DNA of 64,000 nucleotides from the NCBI GenBank assembly GCA_029339505.1, contig JAQISU010000096.1, forward strand, positions 2,132,501-2,196,500, given 5' to 3'. Below are positions 1 to 54,760 of the stretch, one piece after another. A program made the position numbers and the translations under genes. The notes under the pieces were generated by a model, which was given only the letters and a program-made list of their open reading frames with translations, had not been told where the DNA came from and did not search any database. This DNA comes from Unio delphinus. Taxonomy: Eukaryota > Mollusca > Bivalvia > Unionida > Unionidae. Positions within the stretch are counted from its first letter, which is position 1; every line of letters begins with the position of its first letter.

Positions 1-105
1 GAATTTTCTTCAGTAAAAGTTGCAGGGGAGAGGGTTCACTGTGTGTATGACCCAAAAAAAGCAACAAATTTCAATTGAGAGTAAGCTATATTTTTATTTC
101 AGTCT

Positions 106-210
106 ATAGAAAATGACTGGAAATTCAAATGTGATTTTTTTAGAAAATGACTGGAAATTCAAATGTGATTTTTTTAGAAAATGACTGGAAATTCAAATGT
201 GATTTTTTTT
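106..210. repeat. Short tandem repeat, about 32 bp x 3
   Basis: Three nearly identical units of about 32 bp lie head to tail, each containing tagaaaatgactggaaattc. A short open frame runs through them only because of the repetition. No coding signal is visible. Confidence 0.8.
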
Positions 211-1660
211 TAAAAAATATCGTTGAAGCATTTAATACTCTTACAAATAAAAAAAGTATGCAGGTAGTTAGTAGATTTGGGATTATCGGCTATTACCACA
301 CACTGGCATTGTTTAACAAATATATACAAAGTTTTTGTTTTTGAATTGTTTAGATGGTGGAATATAGATAATTAGTCTTTTCTACCATCAGTAGTTCAGT
401 AGGGTTAATGGTAATTAATACAAGTGTCATTTGTGTTCATCTTTGCATTAATTTGAGACTGGTTGGAACTGTTTTCGAACAAATCTTGGTCAGCAGAACA
501 GAGTAATTCTTGCAAACCATACAGTATCATAGTTTGTACATTCACAGGATGCTTTATCAATAAAGTAATCTCTGAAAACACAAAATCACCTTAATTCTAC
601 TATATATGAACACAAGGAGTGCAAACTTGACCACAACCATCTGCTCGATTCAACTTTTCTCATATGTCTTTTATTACGATTCGGTATTGTCCAAACATTA
701 ACGTACCAACACATACCTCTCAGACAACCATCACTTGAATCCAATTGGCGAATTAACCTTTATTTTTGCCATTATGGTCACAAACCCTTTCTACATGACT
801 CCATCAGGTGGAAGTAGTGTATTCTACCAGTTTCTACCCTGCAGTAAATAAGCATTAGGGTATAATATTCATACCGATCATGAAGCAGAGTCTGTGTTAT
901 CTTTTAATACTACCAAATCCAGCATACATCTAGGTTTTAATGTTAGAATTGTGATGACCTCATCAACCATTTCTACTATCAGAACTTTAATTTCTGTTCT
1001 GGAAATTTATATAAAATTATCATTATGATACAATCTGAAATAAAAAGCCAGTTAATATTTTATCTTGTGAAATTATTTTCATGATGATATTGAGCCCGTG
1101 GTAGAATGAGCTATTTCCGAAATGCTTAACACAGAAAACACTTAAGAAACCCATCTGAAATACACCTAAAGTCCATTGCCAAATTTTGTACAGGATTTCA
1201 GGTGGATTTTTATTCAGGCAAAATTTTAGAATCTTGTTATTCAAGCGGAATATTAGAACAACTAATTTGCGAATTTTGCCTAAAATTCCGTCCTGAATTC
1301 ACCTGAATTCCGCTTAAAATTCACCTAAGCTCCCTTAATATGAGCAATTATGGTTTAGGCAGAAAAAAAACTTAAAATACCCATCTGAAATCTGCCTGGA
1401 AAATTTTGTATGGGTATGTCAGCCTGGAATTCTAAAATTTAGTTTTGCTGGGCAAAGCCTGCTTTGCTGATGGTGGCTCTTTTTTTCTAGAATATGAGCT
1501 GCATTTTGACATTTTGCCTTCAAGAATAAATCATTCTTGAACACTTTTGTGACTAGTGTTTTGCATTTTATATATGGAGTAAAATCTGAGTTAAGTGAAA
1601 TGGTGCCATTTATCATGATCTTGCCAGTAATATTTAATAAAATTGGCTGAAACATTTTCA
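211..1660. other. AT-rich non-coding stretch
   Basis: No gene-like frame, splice-consistent exon or structured RNA was recognised. Two diverged copies of a motif containing cccatctgaaat occur near 1150 and 1380, so decayed repeat DNA is likely. If the ENPP gene starts before the window, this may be intron. Confidence 0.4.
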
Positions 1661-1667
1661 TACAAAG

Positions 1668-1853
1668 CATGCAAAATAAAATGTGTCCAGCATCCAGTAA
1701 TGTACATGCAAAATAAAAATTCCCAGCCTCCAGTAAAGGGCATGCAAAATGAAAATGCTCTGCCTCCAGTAAAGGGCATGCAAAATAAAAGTGCCCAGCT
1801 TCCAGTAAAAGGCATGCAAACTAACAATATCCTGCTTCCAGTAAAGGGCATGT
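1668..1853. repeat. Minisatellite, about 36 bp x 5
   Basis: Five units carrying ccagtaaagggcatgcaaaa are arranged head to tail with some divergence. Frames stay open on both strands because the unit is a multiple of three. This is not protein-coding evidence. Confidence 0.8.
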
Positions 1854-1923
1854 AAAATAATTTTTCATAGCAGATAAATTAATGTTCAGGATGCAGTGCA
1901 TATAATTAAGATTACATGTTACC

Positions 1924-2166
1924 AGGAGCCCCAAGTGGCCAGGATGGTATTAGCCAATTGCCTTTAGAGATCACTCAAACATTTCACCATTTGTCAGTGT
2001 GAGTTTGAGTCTTGGCTTGACCAACATGAATATGTGAGAAAACTTGCCAGTAGCTTCCTATGGGTTGATTATTCTTCCCAGGTGCTTCCTCCACAAAATA
2101 TAAAGGCTGTCATTCACAGCCTATCATGGGTGGCGAAATGATATTAAATCCCACCAAACCAAAACA
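1924..2166 (+). mobile_element. Degraded tRNA-derived SINE (family A)
   Basis: A diverged copy of the family seen more clearly at 27416-27668. It keeps a ggagccccaagtggcc-like head, the body segment with gtgagaaaacttgccagtag, and a tail resembling gctgaaaaatggcgttaaa. The tRNA-like promoter boxes are heavily mutated, so this copy is probably inactive. Confidence 0.65.
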
Positions 2167-2168
2167 TA

Positions 2169-2355
2169 CAGTCGACTCCAGTTAACTGCACACCCTCGGG
2201 CCCATCACGAGACCGTGCAGTTAACCGAAGTGTGCTGTTAACCGGAGTATGGTACAGTACATTTTTAAGCATTGGGAAAAATTGGGACCGGCGTGATTAC
2301 GTGCAGTTATCTGGAGTGTGCAGTTAACCGATGTGCAGTTAAGTGGAGTTGACTG
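2169..2355. mobile_element. 187-bp MITE, pogo/Tigger-like, TA target site
   Basis: The ends are inverted copies (about 24 bp) beginning CAGTCRACTCCA, and TA flanks each side (2167-2168 and 2356-2357). Further inverted copies of gtgcagttaaccg lie inside, so the unit can fold back on itself. CAGT ends with a TA duplication are typical of pogo/Tigger members of the Tc1/mariner superfamily. It has no coding capacity and is non-autonomous. Confidence 0.75.
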
Positions 2356-2357
2356 TA

Positions 2358-4405
2358 CATGTCACCAATACAAGAAAGGATTAGAATAATATATGGTGTC
2401 TACAAAATCTGCCCCCTCCCATCCTATTTACTAAACAATATTGTCTGACTTAGATATTCTACTAGTTCCTGAAATTTAAGATTATTAAGAAGTCATAACT
2501 TATATGTACCCTACCCAACAAGAAGCTATTCAAAAATACCTTTAAATTTTCAGGTGATATTGTCTGGAATTGCAATCCTCATCTCATATTTGCCCATTCC
2601 ATGTTTTTCACTTTTTGAAGAGGAATGTATCATTTGTGTGAATAATTTGTAATGTATTGTATATGTGTGTGTGAATATATTTGTTATTATTGGCTTGCAT
2701 ATGTGTCTATATTATGGAGTATATGAAGAGTGGTTACATGTATAAAATCCTGCATGTAAGTCCTTGTTTGTTTATTGTAATGCCTTACAGTCATCATCAG
2801 TTGATGGCATCCTTGAAATAATTGTTTCCATGGCAATTTCAATACAAAGCATACTACTGACCCAGATTTCTTGACCAACATGTTTAAATACACTAATATA
2901 TATTTATGGAAATATATATAGCAACAAACATGAGCAGTACCAATCCAAAGCTACCAACAAATCCTTAAGGACTGCCCTCATGTGACATGTGTTCCACCCA
3001 GCCTAAAGGATCCCTCAAGTAGCCAAGGTTAAACTTATACACCCCCAGGGTAATGCTCTTCACGGCAACAAAACCCATCTACATTTTTGTTCATATATAA
3101 TAAAACAGTGTTTCTTACAAATGGTTCCATGACATATTGAATGGCAGTATATCCATGGAAACGTAAAGAAAAATAACTGCCAGAAATATAACCACCAGAA
3201 CTGCTAACAGTATTGTTTATTTGCACACAAAAAATGCCAAATTATTATGTGAGGGCTTTTATTGCAATCAAGGATATGCAGTGTGTTGTACAAATTATTT
3301 TATCCATCCCTGTTCTGAAACAGCACTTAACATGTTAGGTAGATAAGTATACAGTAGATATTTTAAATTTATGGAGAAGATATTGGGGGTGGGGATTATA
3401 ATTTTGATTTGCACAAATTATCCAGATAAGTATTTATTTGTAAAGTTCTGAAAAATTTAATAAACAACAGATTTGCAATAAAATACAAACAAGCATGCAT
3501 AGGCATTTTTCAGAATGCAATGAATTATATAATAAATTTACCAATATAAGAGAGGATAGTCTTTAGAAAGGCTAAATGTATGTAGAAAGTGACTTGAAAA
3601 GCCGTTCCTTTTTACCTATGCAGTATCTTTCACCAAAGAGATGCTGATGGTTACAACTCCAAGATTAAAGGTCCATTAGAAGTAAAAGTTAAATTATCCA
3701 TAGGCGAAAAAAGGAATTGTTTTGAAAAAAAGAGCTTTCTTTGTACTAGTCCACTGGTATAGAACATTATTCCCATTGGCATATGGCAACTTCTTGCATT
3801 CAACACCGGCCCTAGCAAATGCAAGTCTCGATTTAAATCATTTGTTGGGGCCCCATGGATTTACATGTGGGGGCCCCTGTGAGCATGGCATTTGAAATAC
3901 ACTTTTAAACAAGTTTTATATGATATGGAACTTAAAAATTTCTTCCATCACTTTAAAATTACATTCTCTGTGTTGATTATTATTTTTAGAAATTGATAAC
4001 ACATGGGGCTCCTGTGAGCATGGGGCCTGATTGGGCCCTGCTTGCTTTTCTTATTTTCATAATCAGTGCCTTAAGACACTCAAATTGTTCTAAATAATAT
4101 AAATACCTCCTGCTTTACTCGAATGCTCTAATTATACATCTTTTGTAAAGAATTTTTTTCCAGTGTAATTTATTATTTTTTTTATGCACTCACAGTCACT
4201 GATGCTTGTGTATTACAATCATGAAACTTTGTTTGATTTTCAGAATAATTAATTTCTTTAGTATTAAACCAAAATTGTTCTCACATGTTTTGGTGCTGCA
4301 TATACTGTATATTACAGATAGTTTTCAAGGTAGATTAATTCCCATAACTAATTGAGTTACCTTATCTTAATAATGTCATTATTATGATACCTAGACATTG
4401 TCAAA
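2358..4405. other. Non-coding stretch, nothing recognised
   Basis: AT-rich DNA without a convincing exon or repeat array. A short phrase about the letters ggggcccc recurs near 3850 and 4010, which suggests decayed repeats. This may be intron of ENPP or 3' flank of the GPCR gene. Confidence 0.35.
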
Positions 4406-4410
4406 GTAAA

Positions 4411-4529
4411 ACCTGTCTTGAAAGATCACTGCCATGAGAGACTGCATGTCTTGAGAGACCGCATTTGATGCATGGATTTATTTATTTAGTGTCGTGACCT
4501 GCCATGAGAGATGACCTTTCAAGACAGGG
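4411..4529. mobile_element. Palindromic MITE with cctgtcttgaaag ends
   Basis: The left end acctgtcttgaaagatcac and the right end (gacctttcaagacaggg) are inverted copies, and inner segments with gccatgagag also pair. Related sequence occurs at 44868-44948 and weakly at 13759-13812. It lies just beyond the stop codon of the minus-strand GPCR gene, so it may sit in that gene's 3' UTR. Confidence 0.65.
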
Positions 4530-4557
4530 TCATAGAATGGAGTACATGTACAATAAA

Positions 4558-5679
4558 TCAGTAGGAAGTTGTTGTGACATTATCCTTTGTTATAATATTT
4601 AAAGGTGATACCCTGCTGCTCACAATCAATGTAGATTTTTTTCTGCAGCGTAATAGTCTCTTTAGCTCTCGTCTAAACTGTGTCCCCACCAGACAGTACA
4701 CTACAATGTTCATGCAGCTGTTTAGAATGTTGAGAAGATCGGCTATTAGTTCTGCAACTTCATATTCTTTACTTTGCTGTGATGTTAGTTCTGTTGTGTG
4801 AAACATGCACATGTTGATGTCCGTGATTTGGTTAATTGCCTTATAACACACAAGTATGCTTTTTGGAAAATTACACAGCATGTACACAAATACGATAAGT
4901 ATAATAACAGTTGATAGGTTTCTGTTGGGATTTCTGATGCCTTGAAGACCGACCCGTATTCTTGTAGACTGATGCACATGATGTGATAATAAGGTGTTTG
5001 TCACAGCAAGAACTACCCATGGTATTATATACCAAATTATTGGTACAATGTAGTTATGAAATTTACAAGGATATTTGCTGTCCTTTCCAAACTGGGTCCT
5101 TTCAGCAACAATGACAGTTAAGAAGCCTCCGAGGTCGAATTCATGCACTGTGTAGATGAAAAAATTTGGCAGTGTTAGAGCAATTACTGCAGTCATGATT
5201 AAAATGGTACAAATTCGGACTATGAATGGAGTACATCTCTTTTTCACCACTACCGGGTATTTGACAGCTAGGTATCGTTCTAATGAGAGAGCGACTGTAA
5301 TAAAACTTGACACTCCTAATGCAATCCAGTGAAATGGCTCCACATAAACTTGGATATATGGATCAAAATAAAACACAGATTTTATTTGTTGTTCTTCAGA
5401 TAGAAAAATATTGTATGTCTTGTGGCGAAAAATTGCAGTGATCAGCACAAATATATCAGCACATGCCAGTGTTCTCAGATGTATGGAAATCGTAGAGGTC
5501 CGTACAGATTTGGTTGTAAATGTAATGAAAGCAAGAATATTTCCTATTATTCCAGCAACACATAGAACGAAAAGAATATATCCATTGCCAGTTAATCTTA
5601 ACCTCGCTTTGAACAAATCCAACTCGGACACTCCAGTGTCATTAAATGAGTGAATTACACTGCTGTATTCTTGACTCAT
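4558..5679 (-). CDS. Rhodopsin-class (class A) G-protein-coupled receptor, peptide-receptor-like
   Basis: A 373-residue intronless frame with seven hydrophobic segments. TM1 (about residues 33-54) carries GIIGN. TM2 carries LACAD. TM3 ends in ERYLAV, a variant of the DRY motif. TM6 contains the CNFP bend. TM7 ends in NSCMNIVVY, replacing the usual NPxxY. The N-terminus has an N-glycosylation site (NDT) and no signal peptide. The C-tail is short and basic (RRCRKK-type), suited to G-protein coupling at the plasma membrane. The usual cysteine at the start of TM3 is not visible. The overall pattern resembles lophotrochozoan FMRFamide-type receptors, but the ligand cannot be named. The start was chosen at the first ATG, 5679. 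It lies antisense to ENPP and may be nested in a large intron of that gene. Confidence 0.9.
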   Translation of the reverse strand: MSQEYSSVIHSFNDTGVSELDLFKARLRLTGNGYILFVLCVAGIIGNILAFITFTTKSVRTSTISIHLRTLACADIFVLITAIFRHKTYNIFLSEEQQIKSVFYFDPYIQVYVEPFHWIALGVSSFITVALSLERYLAVKYPVVVKKRCTPFIVRICTILIMTAVIALTLPNFFIYTVHEFDLGGFLTVIVAERTQFGKDSKYPCKFHNYIVPIIWYIIPWVVLAVTNTLLSHHVHQSTRIRVGLQGIRNPNRNLSTVIILIVFVYMLCNFPKSILVCYKAINQITDINMCMFHTTELTSQQSKEYEVAELIADLLNILNSCMNIVVYCLVGTQFRRELKRLLRCRKKSTLIVSSRVSPLNIITKDNVTTTSY

Positions 5680-5689
5680 TTTGTTATCA

Positions 5690-6915
5690 CAAGGTCAGAT
5701 GTTAATTGTAAGTAGCACTAGTAGTTTTTTTTCTGAAATTCTCAGAATCCATGAATAATGTATGAATAACCATGTAAAATCTCAGTATCAATCACTCATC
5801 TTGAAGGTCAAACAAATCAAATGTCAATTTGTAATGTATTAAATACTATAAGAACTGAAAATTATTATTCAAAGCAAGTGAGAATTGTATAATTATTTCT
5901 TTCTATGTTTACCTGTCAGAATTTGCAAACAAACTTCATTTTAAATAAGGTATCCAAGAAAGAGTAAATATCTTTGCAAACTTCATTCCATTCAAATTTC
6001 TGATTCATACATGTTCATTGAGTTCTTCAAAGTTTTATCCTCATTTGTTGTTGCCTGCTTCTGCATTTGAATTAAAGTCAGTCAATAAATATTGAATTGA
6101 TTTCCAAATGGTTCCATATTCCATCGGCTTCCATTAAACCAAATTTGATGGAAAATTCCTTTGTACTTTTGAATTAAACTAGAAAATCAAATCCATCAGT
6201 TTTATAATACTCTTTTTTTTTTTTTTTCCCCTTCAGAATTTCGGTGATTATATTCATTCAGACTGTTACTGGACTTCTATGTCTTATATAGCCAGTGCAG
6301 ACCATAAATCAAACTCCCCACCTTAGAATTAATAAGTATCAATAACCTTTCTAACATGACCATCCAGAGTGCTAGACAAACAAAGGGTCCATTTTTATCA
6401 GCAGTCAGTGTCCTTAATAAAAAAAAAACTGCTGTAGGAGTTGAATTATAACCTCTTATAATTAAATAGTGCCCCCAGTTAATTGACGTCCATTGTTCGA
6501 GCCATATTTGCCTTGGCATTGAATTGAGATTTATTTTCATGTAATTAATTATTTTAGACTCACTGAACTTGGAGATTTCTGAAATGGTAATAATTTTGCA
6601 TCAACAAACCACTTTTCATCCTCCCAATATTTCATATTTCCAAGTTTAATTAAAAAGCTAATTTACCGAAACAGTTCATTTGCATATAATAATATTCTGA
6701 TTTATTTAGTAGTAATGAAATGTGCACAATGGTGTGCTCCAAGAAATCATATATATTATAGACTGGGTTTAACAGTCACTTCACAAAGCATGCTGAGATA
6801 ATTATGACCTGTTCAGTAAGAACATTATTTTATTGTTTAGTTTTGACCAAAAAAAGTAATGTGGACTTATTAAAACATGTACTTTGCAAGGCATGGTAAG
6901 CAGTTTATATAAGAA
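5690..6915. other. Non-coding stretch upstream of the GPCR gene
   Basis: Contains a T-run near 6212-6228 and otherwise unstructured AT-rich DNA. The GPCR promoter should lie near its left edge, but no clear core promoter element could be singled out. Confidence 0.35.
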
Positions 6916-6920
6916 AATAT

Positions 6921-7168
6921 AGGGGCCCCTAGTGGTCTAAAGCGCTCTCCATTACGGATCACTGCCATCTCACCTCTGTGTGGGTTCGCGTCTAAGATTT
7001 GGCTAATGTAGTTATGTGAGAAAGCTTGCGAGTAGCTTCTCGTAGGTCGGTGGTTCTTTCTATGGGTTTTCCCGGGTTCTTCCTCCGCCAATAATACTGG
7101 CCACCATGTATAGCCTATCTTGTGCTGAAAAATGGTGTTAAATCCTACAACAATAACAACAATAAGAA
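6921..7168 (+). mobile_element. tRNA-derived SINE (family A)
   Basis: Starts with ggggcccctagtggtctaaa, where the tRNA-like A-box portion is ggtctaaagcgc. A B-box-like gggttcgcgtct follows. The body has cttgcgagtagcttctcg and the tail ends in gctgaaaaatggtgttaaat plus a caa-rich run. The same family occurs at 1924, 12178 (minus), 20104 (tail only) and 27416. Confidence 0.8.
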
Positions 7169-7175
7169 AATGCTA

Positions 7176-8950
7176 AAATGCTCATTCTTCTTTAAATACC
7201 TTACCCAATCATAATTCCTTAAGAGTATGATCACCTCTTGCAGGTTAAATTTTGGGCATAAAGAAAGCTAAAAGTTGTCCGTCAATTGCGATGGATTGCT
7301 GCCGAATCCCATCCATACTTCAGTTACAGTTGTGATCATGCTGGGGAGTATGTTCTTGACGAGACTCTGTAAAAACCTTGTGTCTGGCAGTATCTTTCAT
7401 GCATGGAGTGAGTCTGAGGAGTTTTCTCAAATGAAGGATGTATACTTCATCATTATTTCTACCTATGTTTTTTCCTTTACTATCTGAAACAAGCAAAGGT
7501 GTCAACACAATGGGCAGGTCTAGATGCTCTGAGTACAAGTGCTTTAAACAAAATGAGGATAACAAAGCAAAATGCCTGGAATGTGTGGAGTGTGATTCAA
7601 GCAATACATGTGACATGTGTGCACATGAAACAGAGAATCAGTGGGTTACAGTCTTATCCAGGCATAGCACACCTACTGAAGGAAAAGTGACGAAGTGGAC
7701 TAAAAAAAGATTAGGATACTAATAATACTGTCACTGATTCTGCTTCAGTGATCCAATTTTTTGTGGTGCAATTGTCTTTTTGGGTGTCATGAACAGTAAT
7801 GGAATCGTAATATGGACATATTTCCAAAATGGTTCACTGTTAGTCTTGGAAAGCTGTATCATCCAACTCTTCAGTGTATGACAAATCACACAAGCTACAT
7901 TGTGCTTAATTGACCCAGCGATGATTAGTGAATGCTCAACCTTCCATGCATGAATCAAGGAAGTTTTTAATTAGTCAGTTCTGTCAGCAGCAATGAACAA
8001 AGTTTCAGTGTCAGTTAATCTCTTGGGCAAAAAAGACCAGCCCACATTCAGACACTTTCCACATTCAAGTGGCAGACTTGTTAATTGTTTAGAGAAGCAA
8101 TTTCAAGACCCATGTGCCAACAAACCTTTCTTTTTGCAGCAACAAATAACTCCCATCCATCTTTAACAAAATATAATGCAAGACATGCATGCTTGTGTTT
8201 TATAAAATTGTCTCAGCCATCGAAAGAGATGTAGCAGGCCTGGAAATATCAAAACACTCATCGGTACATATGGACCAGAAACTGTGCTTCAGTACACTGT
8301 ACACTGAGAGACATTATACAAGCTGTGGGATGAAGCGCAGAGACAACTTTCTTAAGCCTTTCTCTAGCTTTTATTTTCATGATCATTCTTAATTCAAAAG
8401 GGCTTAGTTTGAAATTGTGGGACATTTAACAACAGCACAACAGCACAGCTTCTTGGTGATGTAGCCTAGTGATTTATGCTGGATTTGCAGGAGGAAAAAC
8501 TTGTCCTGGTCTGCTGCATCTGAGCATAAGCTCTCACTACACCAACATTTATATTTCTCAAAATTGGAAGCTGTTTCACATACCTTGGAGAACAAAGATG
8601 GGACCTTCTCCAAGGTAAGGGATTGTAACTCCATCTACCTCTTGTCTTGTTGCCAACGGTATTGTGATTAGATTACATATTTGAAGTAGAAACCAGTTTG
8701 GGGAATAAAGTTGTTTTTATTTCATAATACTTATACAATCGTAATACAGACACCCCCTCCTTACCTCCCCTGTTACATTAAATTGGCAGAGTGGGCATTC
8801 TGCTCCAGAAGTAACTAAAGTAATTGGACTTTTAACACCAATTCTTCTGTCTAAAGGGAGATCAGTCTCATCTGATTCCCACCTATGTCAGCAGATAAAG
8901 ATACATAATGTACTCCGAAAATTGGTTCTTATAGAATATCTTGGTAATTG
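7176..8950. other. Unassigned stretch with broken minus-strand frames
   Basis: Several short minus-strand frames (around 7731-7958 and 8404-8634) follow each other with stops and frame changes. That suggests a decayed transposon or retropseudogene, but no family was recognised. No ENPP exon was found here. Confidence 0.3.
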
Positions 8951-8989
8951 CCATATATGTTCAGTGTATTTTGTGTGGATCTATTTCAG

Positions 8990-51689
<42,700 letters not shown>

Positions 51690-54500
51690 CCCAGTCATAA
51701 TGGTAACTTAAATATAAATCATTCATCAGCATATATCACAGAGCCACATTTCCTGAGAAGACCTGGTGTATTTTCTTCTTTTTTAATATTTAAATCCAGA
51801 TTGTTTCATCTCACATTATCCCAAAAAAGTGTCAGAATCAAAATAGTTTGAAACACAACCTCCTATAGAGGTTTTTGGGGGGAATTGCCGTCCCCAAGGG
51901 GATATATGTTTTACTGGAACAGCCCTAAGAAGCAATTAAGTATTGTAACATTCAAATATATATGGTACCCAGCAGCTGTTTTAAAACATTATATGCAAGG
52001 ATATTCCGAGTTTATATGTAAACAATAAATGGGTGACTACTTCAAACTGAAAGTGCCTTCCCTGGGTCCCAAGTATCATTTACTGGAACAGCCCTAAACA
52101 TTTTTAAACTGAAATTTCATATTTGTTAAATATCTGTAACAATCTAATTGGTAAACAATTTCAATACTGCTTATCACATTTGTGGCAGTCTTCTTTCAGC
52201 ATTCATTGATTTTCACTAGTTACAAGACAAGTCTGTAACATTTTACAAAGCCCAAAAAATTCAGAAAATATAATTAGATTGTCTAAATGTTGATATGAAT
52301 AATAGAGTACATTTTGAAATATTGAAAGTTAATTTCTTTCATTGCTGTCTTTTACATTAAAAACTTTTTAAAGTCGAGAAAAAAAATTCATTTTAAAAAA
52401 TATACCATTAGCAGAATTTTTAAAAATATGATAAGGTTAGCTAAATGCTTAAATGAACATTTAAAAATACTACCAATATTTATCTTTGTAGTTTGCTCAA
52501 TCAAACATGGACAGAAGAATCGATAGATGTGATGACCAGTACGCCTCCAGGATCCAGTGAATTTGTCAAGAAACAAAAACAACTATTTTTGAGTCATTAA
52601 CATGCAGACATGTAGTAATAATGATGATGATATTTAATTATTCAAGTGGTTATTGAGTGCAGGTATTTAGTAATAATAATGATGTTCAGTCAATCATTTC
52701 AGTGGTTATTGAGACTTAAGACTAATTCAAGTTTAATACAAAGACTTAAATATTATCATTATACAAGATTCTTCTGGTCCATATCCAGTCTTTTTATATC
52801 GTACTTGTCACAGTGTGTCCTGACTAGTCATGAAATTATAAGATTTATATTTTTGTATTTAACATGTTCTGTTTCTTAATTGATTTCATAAATGATATGC
52901 ATCTGACACATTTTTCCATTTTATTATAATGAATGTATTTTGTTGTGATGTGGCCATAGTTATATATACATATCCAAGATGCAGGATCATTCAAAAGTCT
53001 ATTAATTGTTAAGCATAATATATTTTTAAATTGTATTCGGAGTATTATGAATAAAAAGATATAAAACAAATTTTTTATATTTTATATTTAAAATGTTGTT
53101 AAAGATACTACACCCCAAGAAAAATGAAAATATTTTAAATCCAGCTCTGCAAGATTTAAGAGCAGATTGGACAAATTTTACTAAAATTCTCAAAATTTAC
53201 TTTGTGACAGCAGATCAGAGTCCATATTTTTTGGATTCGCCTCATAGGCTAGTAAAGGCATTGGATATTGTGAAAAAAGGATGCAAGATCACTTTTTTTT
53301 TTTCACGAAACATTTTCACTCTTGAAAAAAAAATAGGAATTCATCAATCCTCAAACAGGTATTAAAAAAAACGCTTAATTATGCGTATTTGGATGCAAAT
53401 ATTTGATCTGGTGTGCAGAAAATCACCCATCCACACAAGTCCACTGTATGCATGCAAATAGCTAGGCAGCAAATTCAAAGATCTGCCACTCAGAATTGAG
53501 CACATGACACACAGAAATACGCGACGTATTTACAACTATGCAAGTACAACATGTTCGGCGAGAGTGATGACCGAAAATTTTACAGCAAAAATTTTTTTTA
53601 AAAAGATAGCGCATTCTTCTCCAAAAAATGCGCACAATTCTTATTTTTTGCGCAATTTTGCCTGCACAGGTATACAAATCTTGTGGGAAATTTTAAATTT
53701 TGGGGGGATTTGCATGATTGCGCGTCCTAGATGCAACCCTGAAAATACAACCATTCCATGAAGTGACAAAATTCTGTCTCAACCTGAAGGACTAAAAAGA
53801 GTTACACAACTTTCAGGCTATTCTATGCATCTAAGGTCACCAATATTGGCGCAAAACCAATAACAAAATGACATGATGAAAATAAAAATTATGCAATGGT
53901 TACCATTTGAAAAGCGACAAGTCACCAGAATATTATATTCAAAATAATGCTAAATTTGGACAAATGGGATATCACCCCTATGTTTCCATGACTCTAGATA
54001 TGACGGCCTGTTCTGCGCATGGGTTTTTAAAGATGTAATGTTTATGCATCATACTATGGAAATGAAATACATTACTTTGGAAAATTAAGATTTACATCAT
54101 AATGCTGGATCCAATGTTTATAGAAATGACGTAGCTGAATAGGCTGACACAGTTATACATGCCAGTGTCATAAAGAATGTGGAAATTAAACTCAATGGCA
54201 AGCAACAGTTCTTCTAATCTGCAAAGCTCAATAGTGTCTGGGACGGTACTGCAACTTTTGCTGGTGGAACTCCTATTTTTACCAAAATGGGAGTCCTGGA
54301 CTCCTAGTTTTAAAAATCTAGCAAGACCTCTGCTAAAAATTTCCTCAGAGGTATGGGAAGACTACTTTATGAAAATGTCAAGACTGTGCAACTTAAGTTT
54401 TGATGACTGCTAAATATTGTGAAAAATATCACTGTTACCATCCAAGCAACAAGATATTCAAAATTCTGTTTTAAGGAAATCTTGAGATGTTAAGTGAAAT
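51690..54500. other. ENPP 3' flank, then unassigned non-coding DNA
   Basis: The first few hundred bases are probably ENPP 3' UTR. A short plus-strand frame at 53093-53365 has no recognisable domain. Around 54200-54350 the sequence gggagtcctggactcctag lies in a segment that resembles repeat DNA. No other gene is supported. Confidence 0.35.
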
Positions 54501-54504
54501 GGTG

Positions 54505-54732
54505 AGCAGCAGAGAGGGTGAACAGACCACGTTTTCGAGCAAAAATAAGGCTTCCAGATAACGTTTTCGAGCAAAATAAGGCTTACAGACCACGTTTTCG
54601 AACAAAATATAAGGCTTCCTACGAATCTCATTTTAACCAAAAAAAAAGTCTCCATTTTTGCAAAAACGGAGATTTTACGATTTTTTAATCAATTTTGGTC
54701 GCAACGATGTGGTCATCACCCTCTCTGCTGCT
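54505..54732. repeat. Element terminus with 16-bp perfect inverted repeat
   Basis: agcagcagagagggtg (54505-54520) and its exact complement (54717-54732) bound a 228-bp segment. Pairing continues imperfectly inwards (gaccac/gtggtc). Polinton ends typically begin with AG, as here. No direct duplication flanks the 228 bp, so it is more likely the folded end of the large element than a separate MITE. Comparison with the right end is needed. Confidence 0.6.
54526..54620. repeat. Three direct repeats of about 32 bp in the terminus
   Basis: Three copies of acgttttcgagcaaaataag, each followed by gcttnc. Such iterated motifs near a terminus may bind the replication protein or integrase; that role is inferred. 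Confidence 0.75.
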
Positions 54733-54760
54733 ACAAGTTAACAAAAAATAAGAAATGATT

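Noticed and set aside
53093..53365. 90-residue plus-strand frame as a gene
   Set aside because: No recognised motif and it ends in low-complexity Lys/Phe-rich sequence. It was left within the non-coding flank.
54505..54732. Stand-alone 228-bp MITE
   Set aside because: Inverted ends are present but no flanking direct duplication. Its position 28 bp from the outermost gene makes it better explained as the terminus of the large element, although this is not proven.
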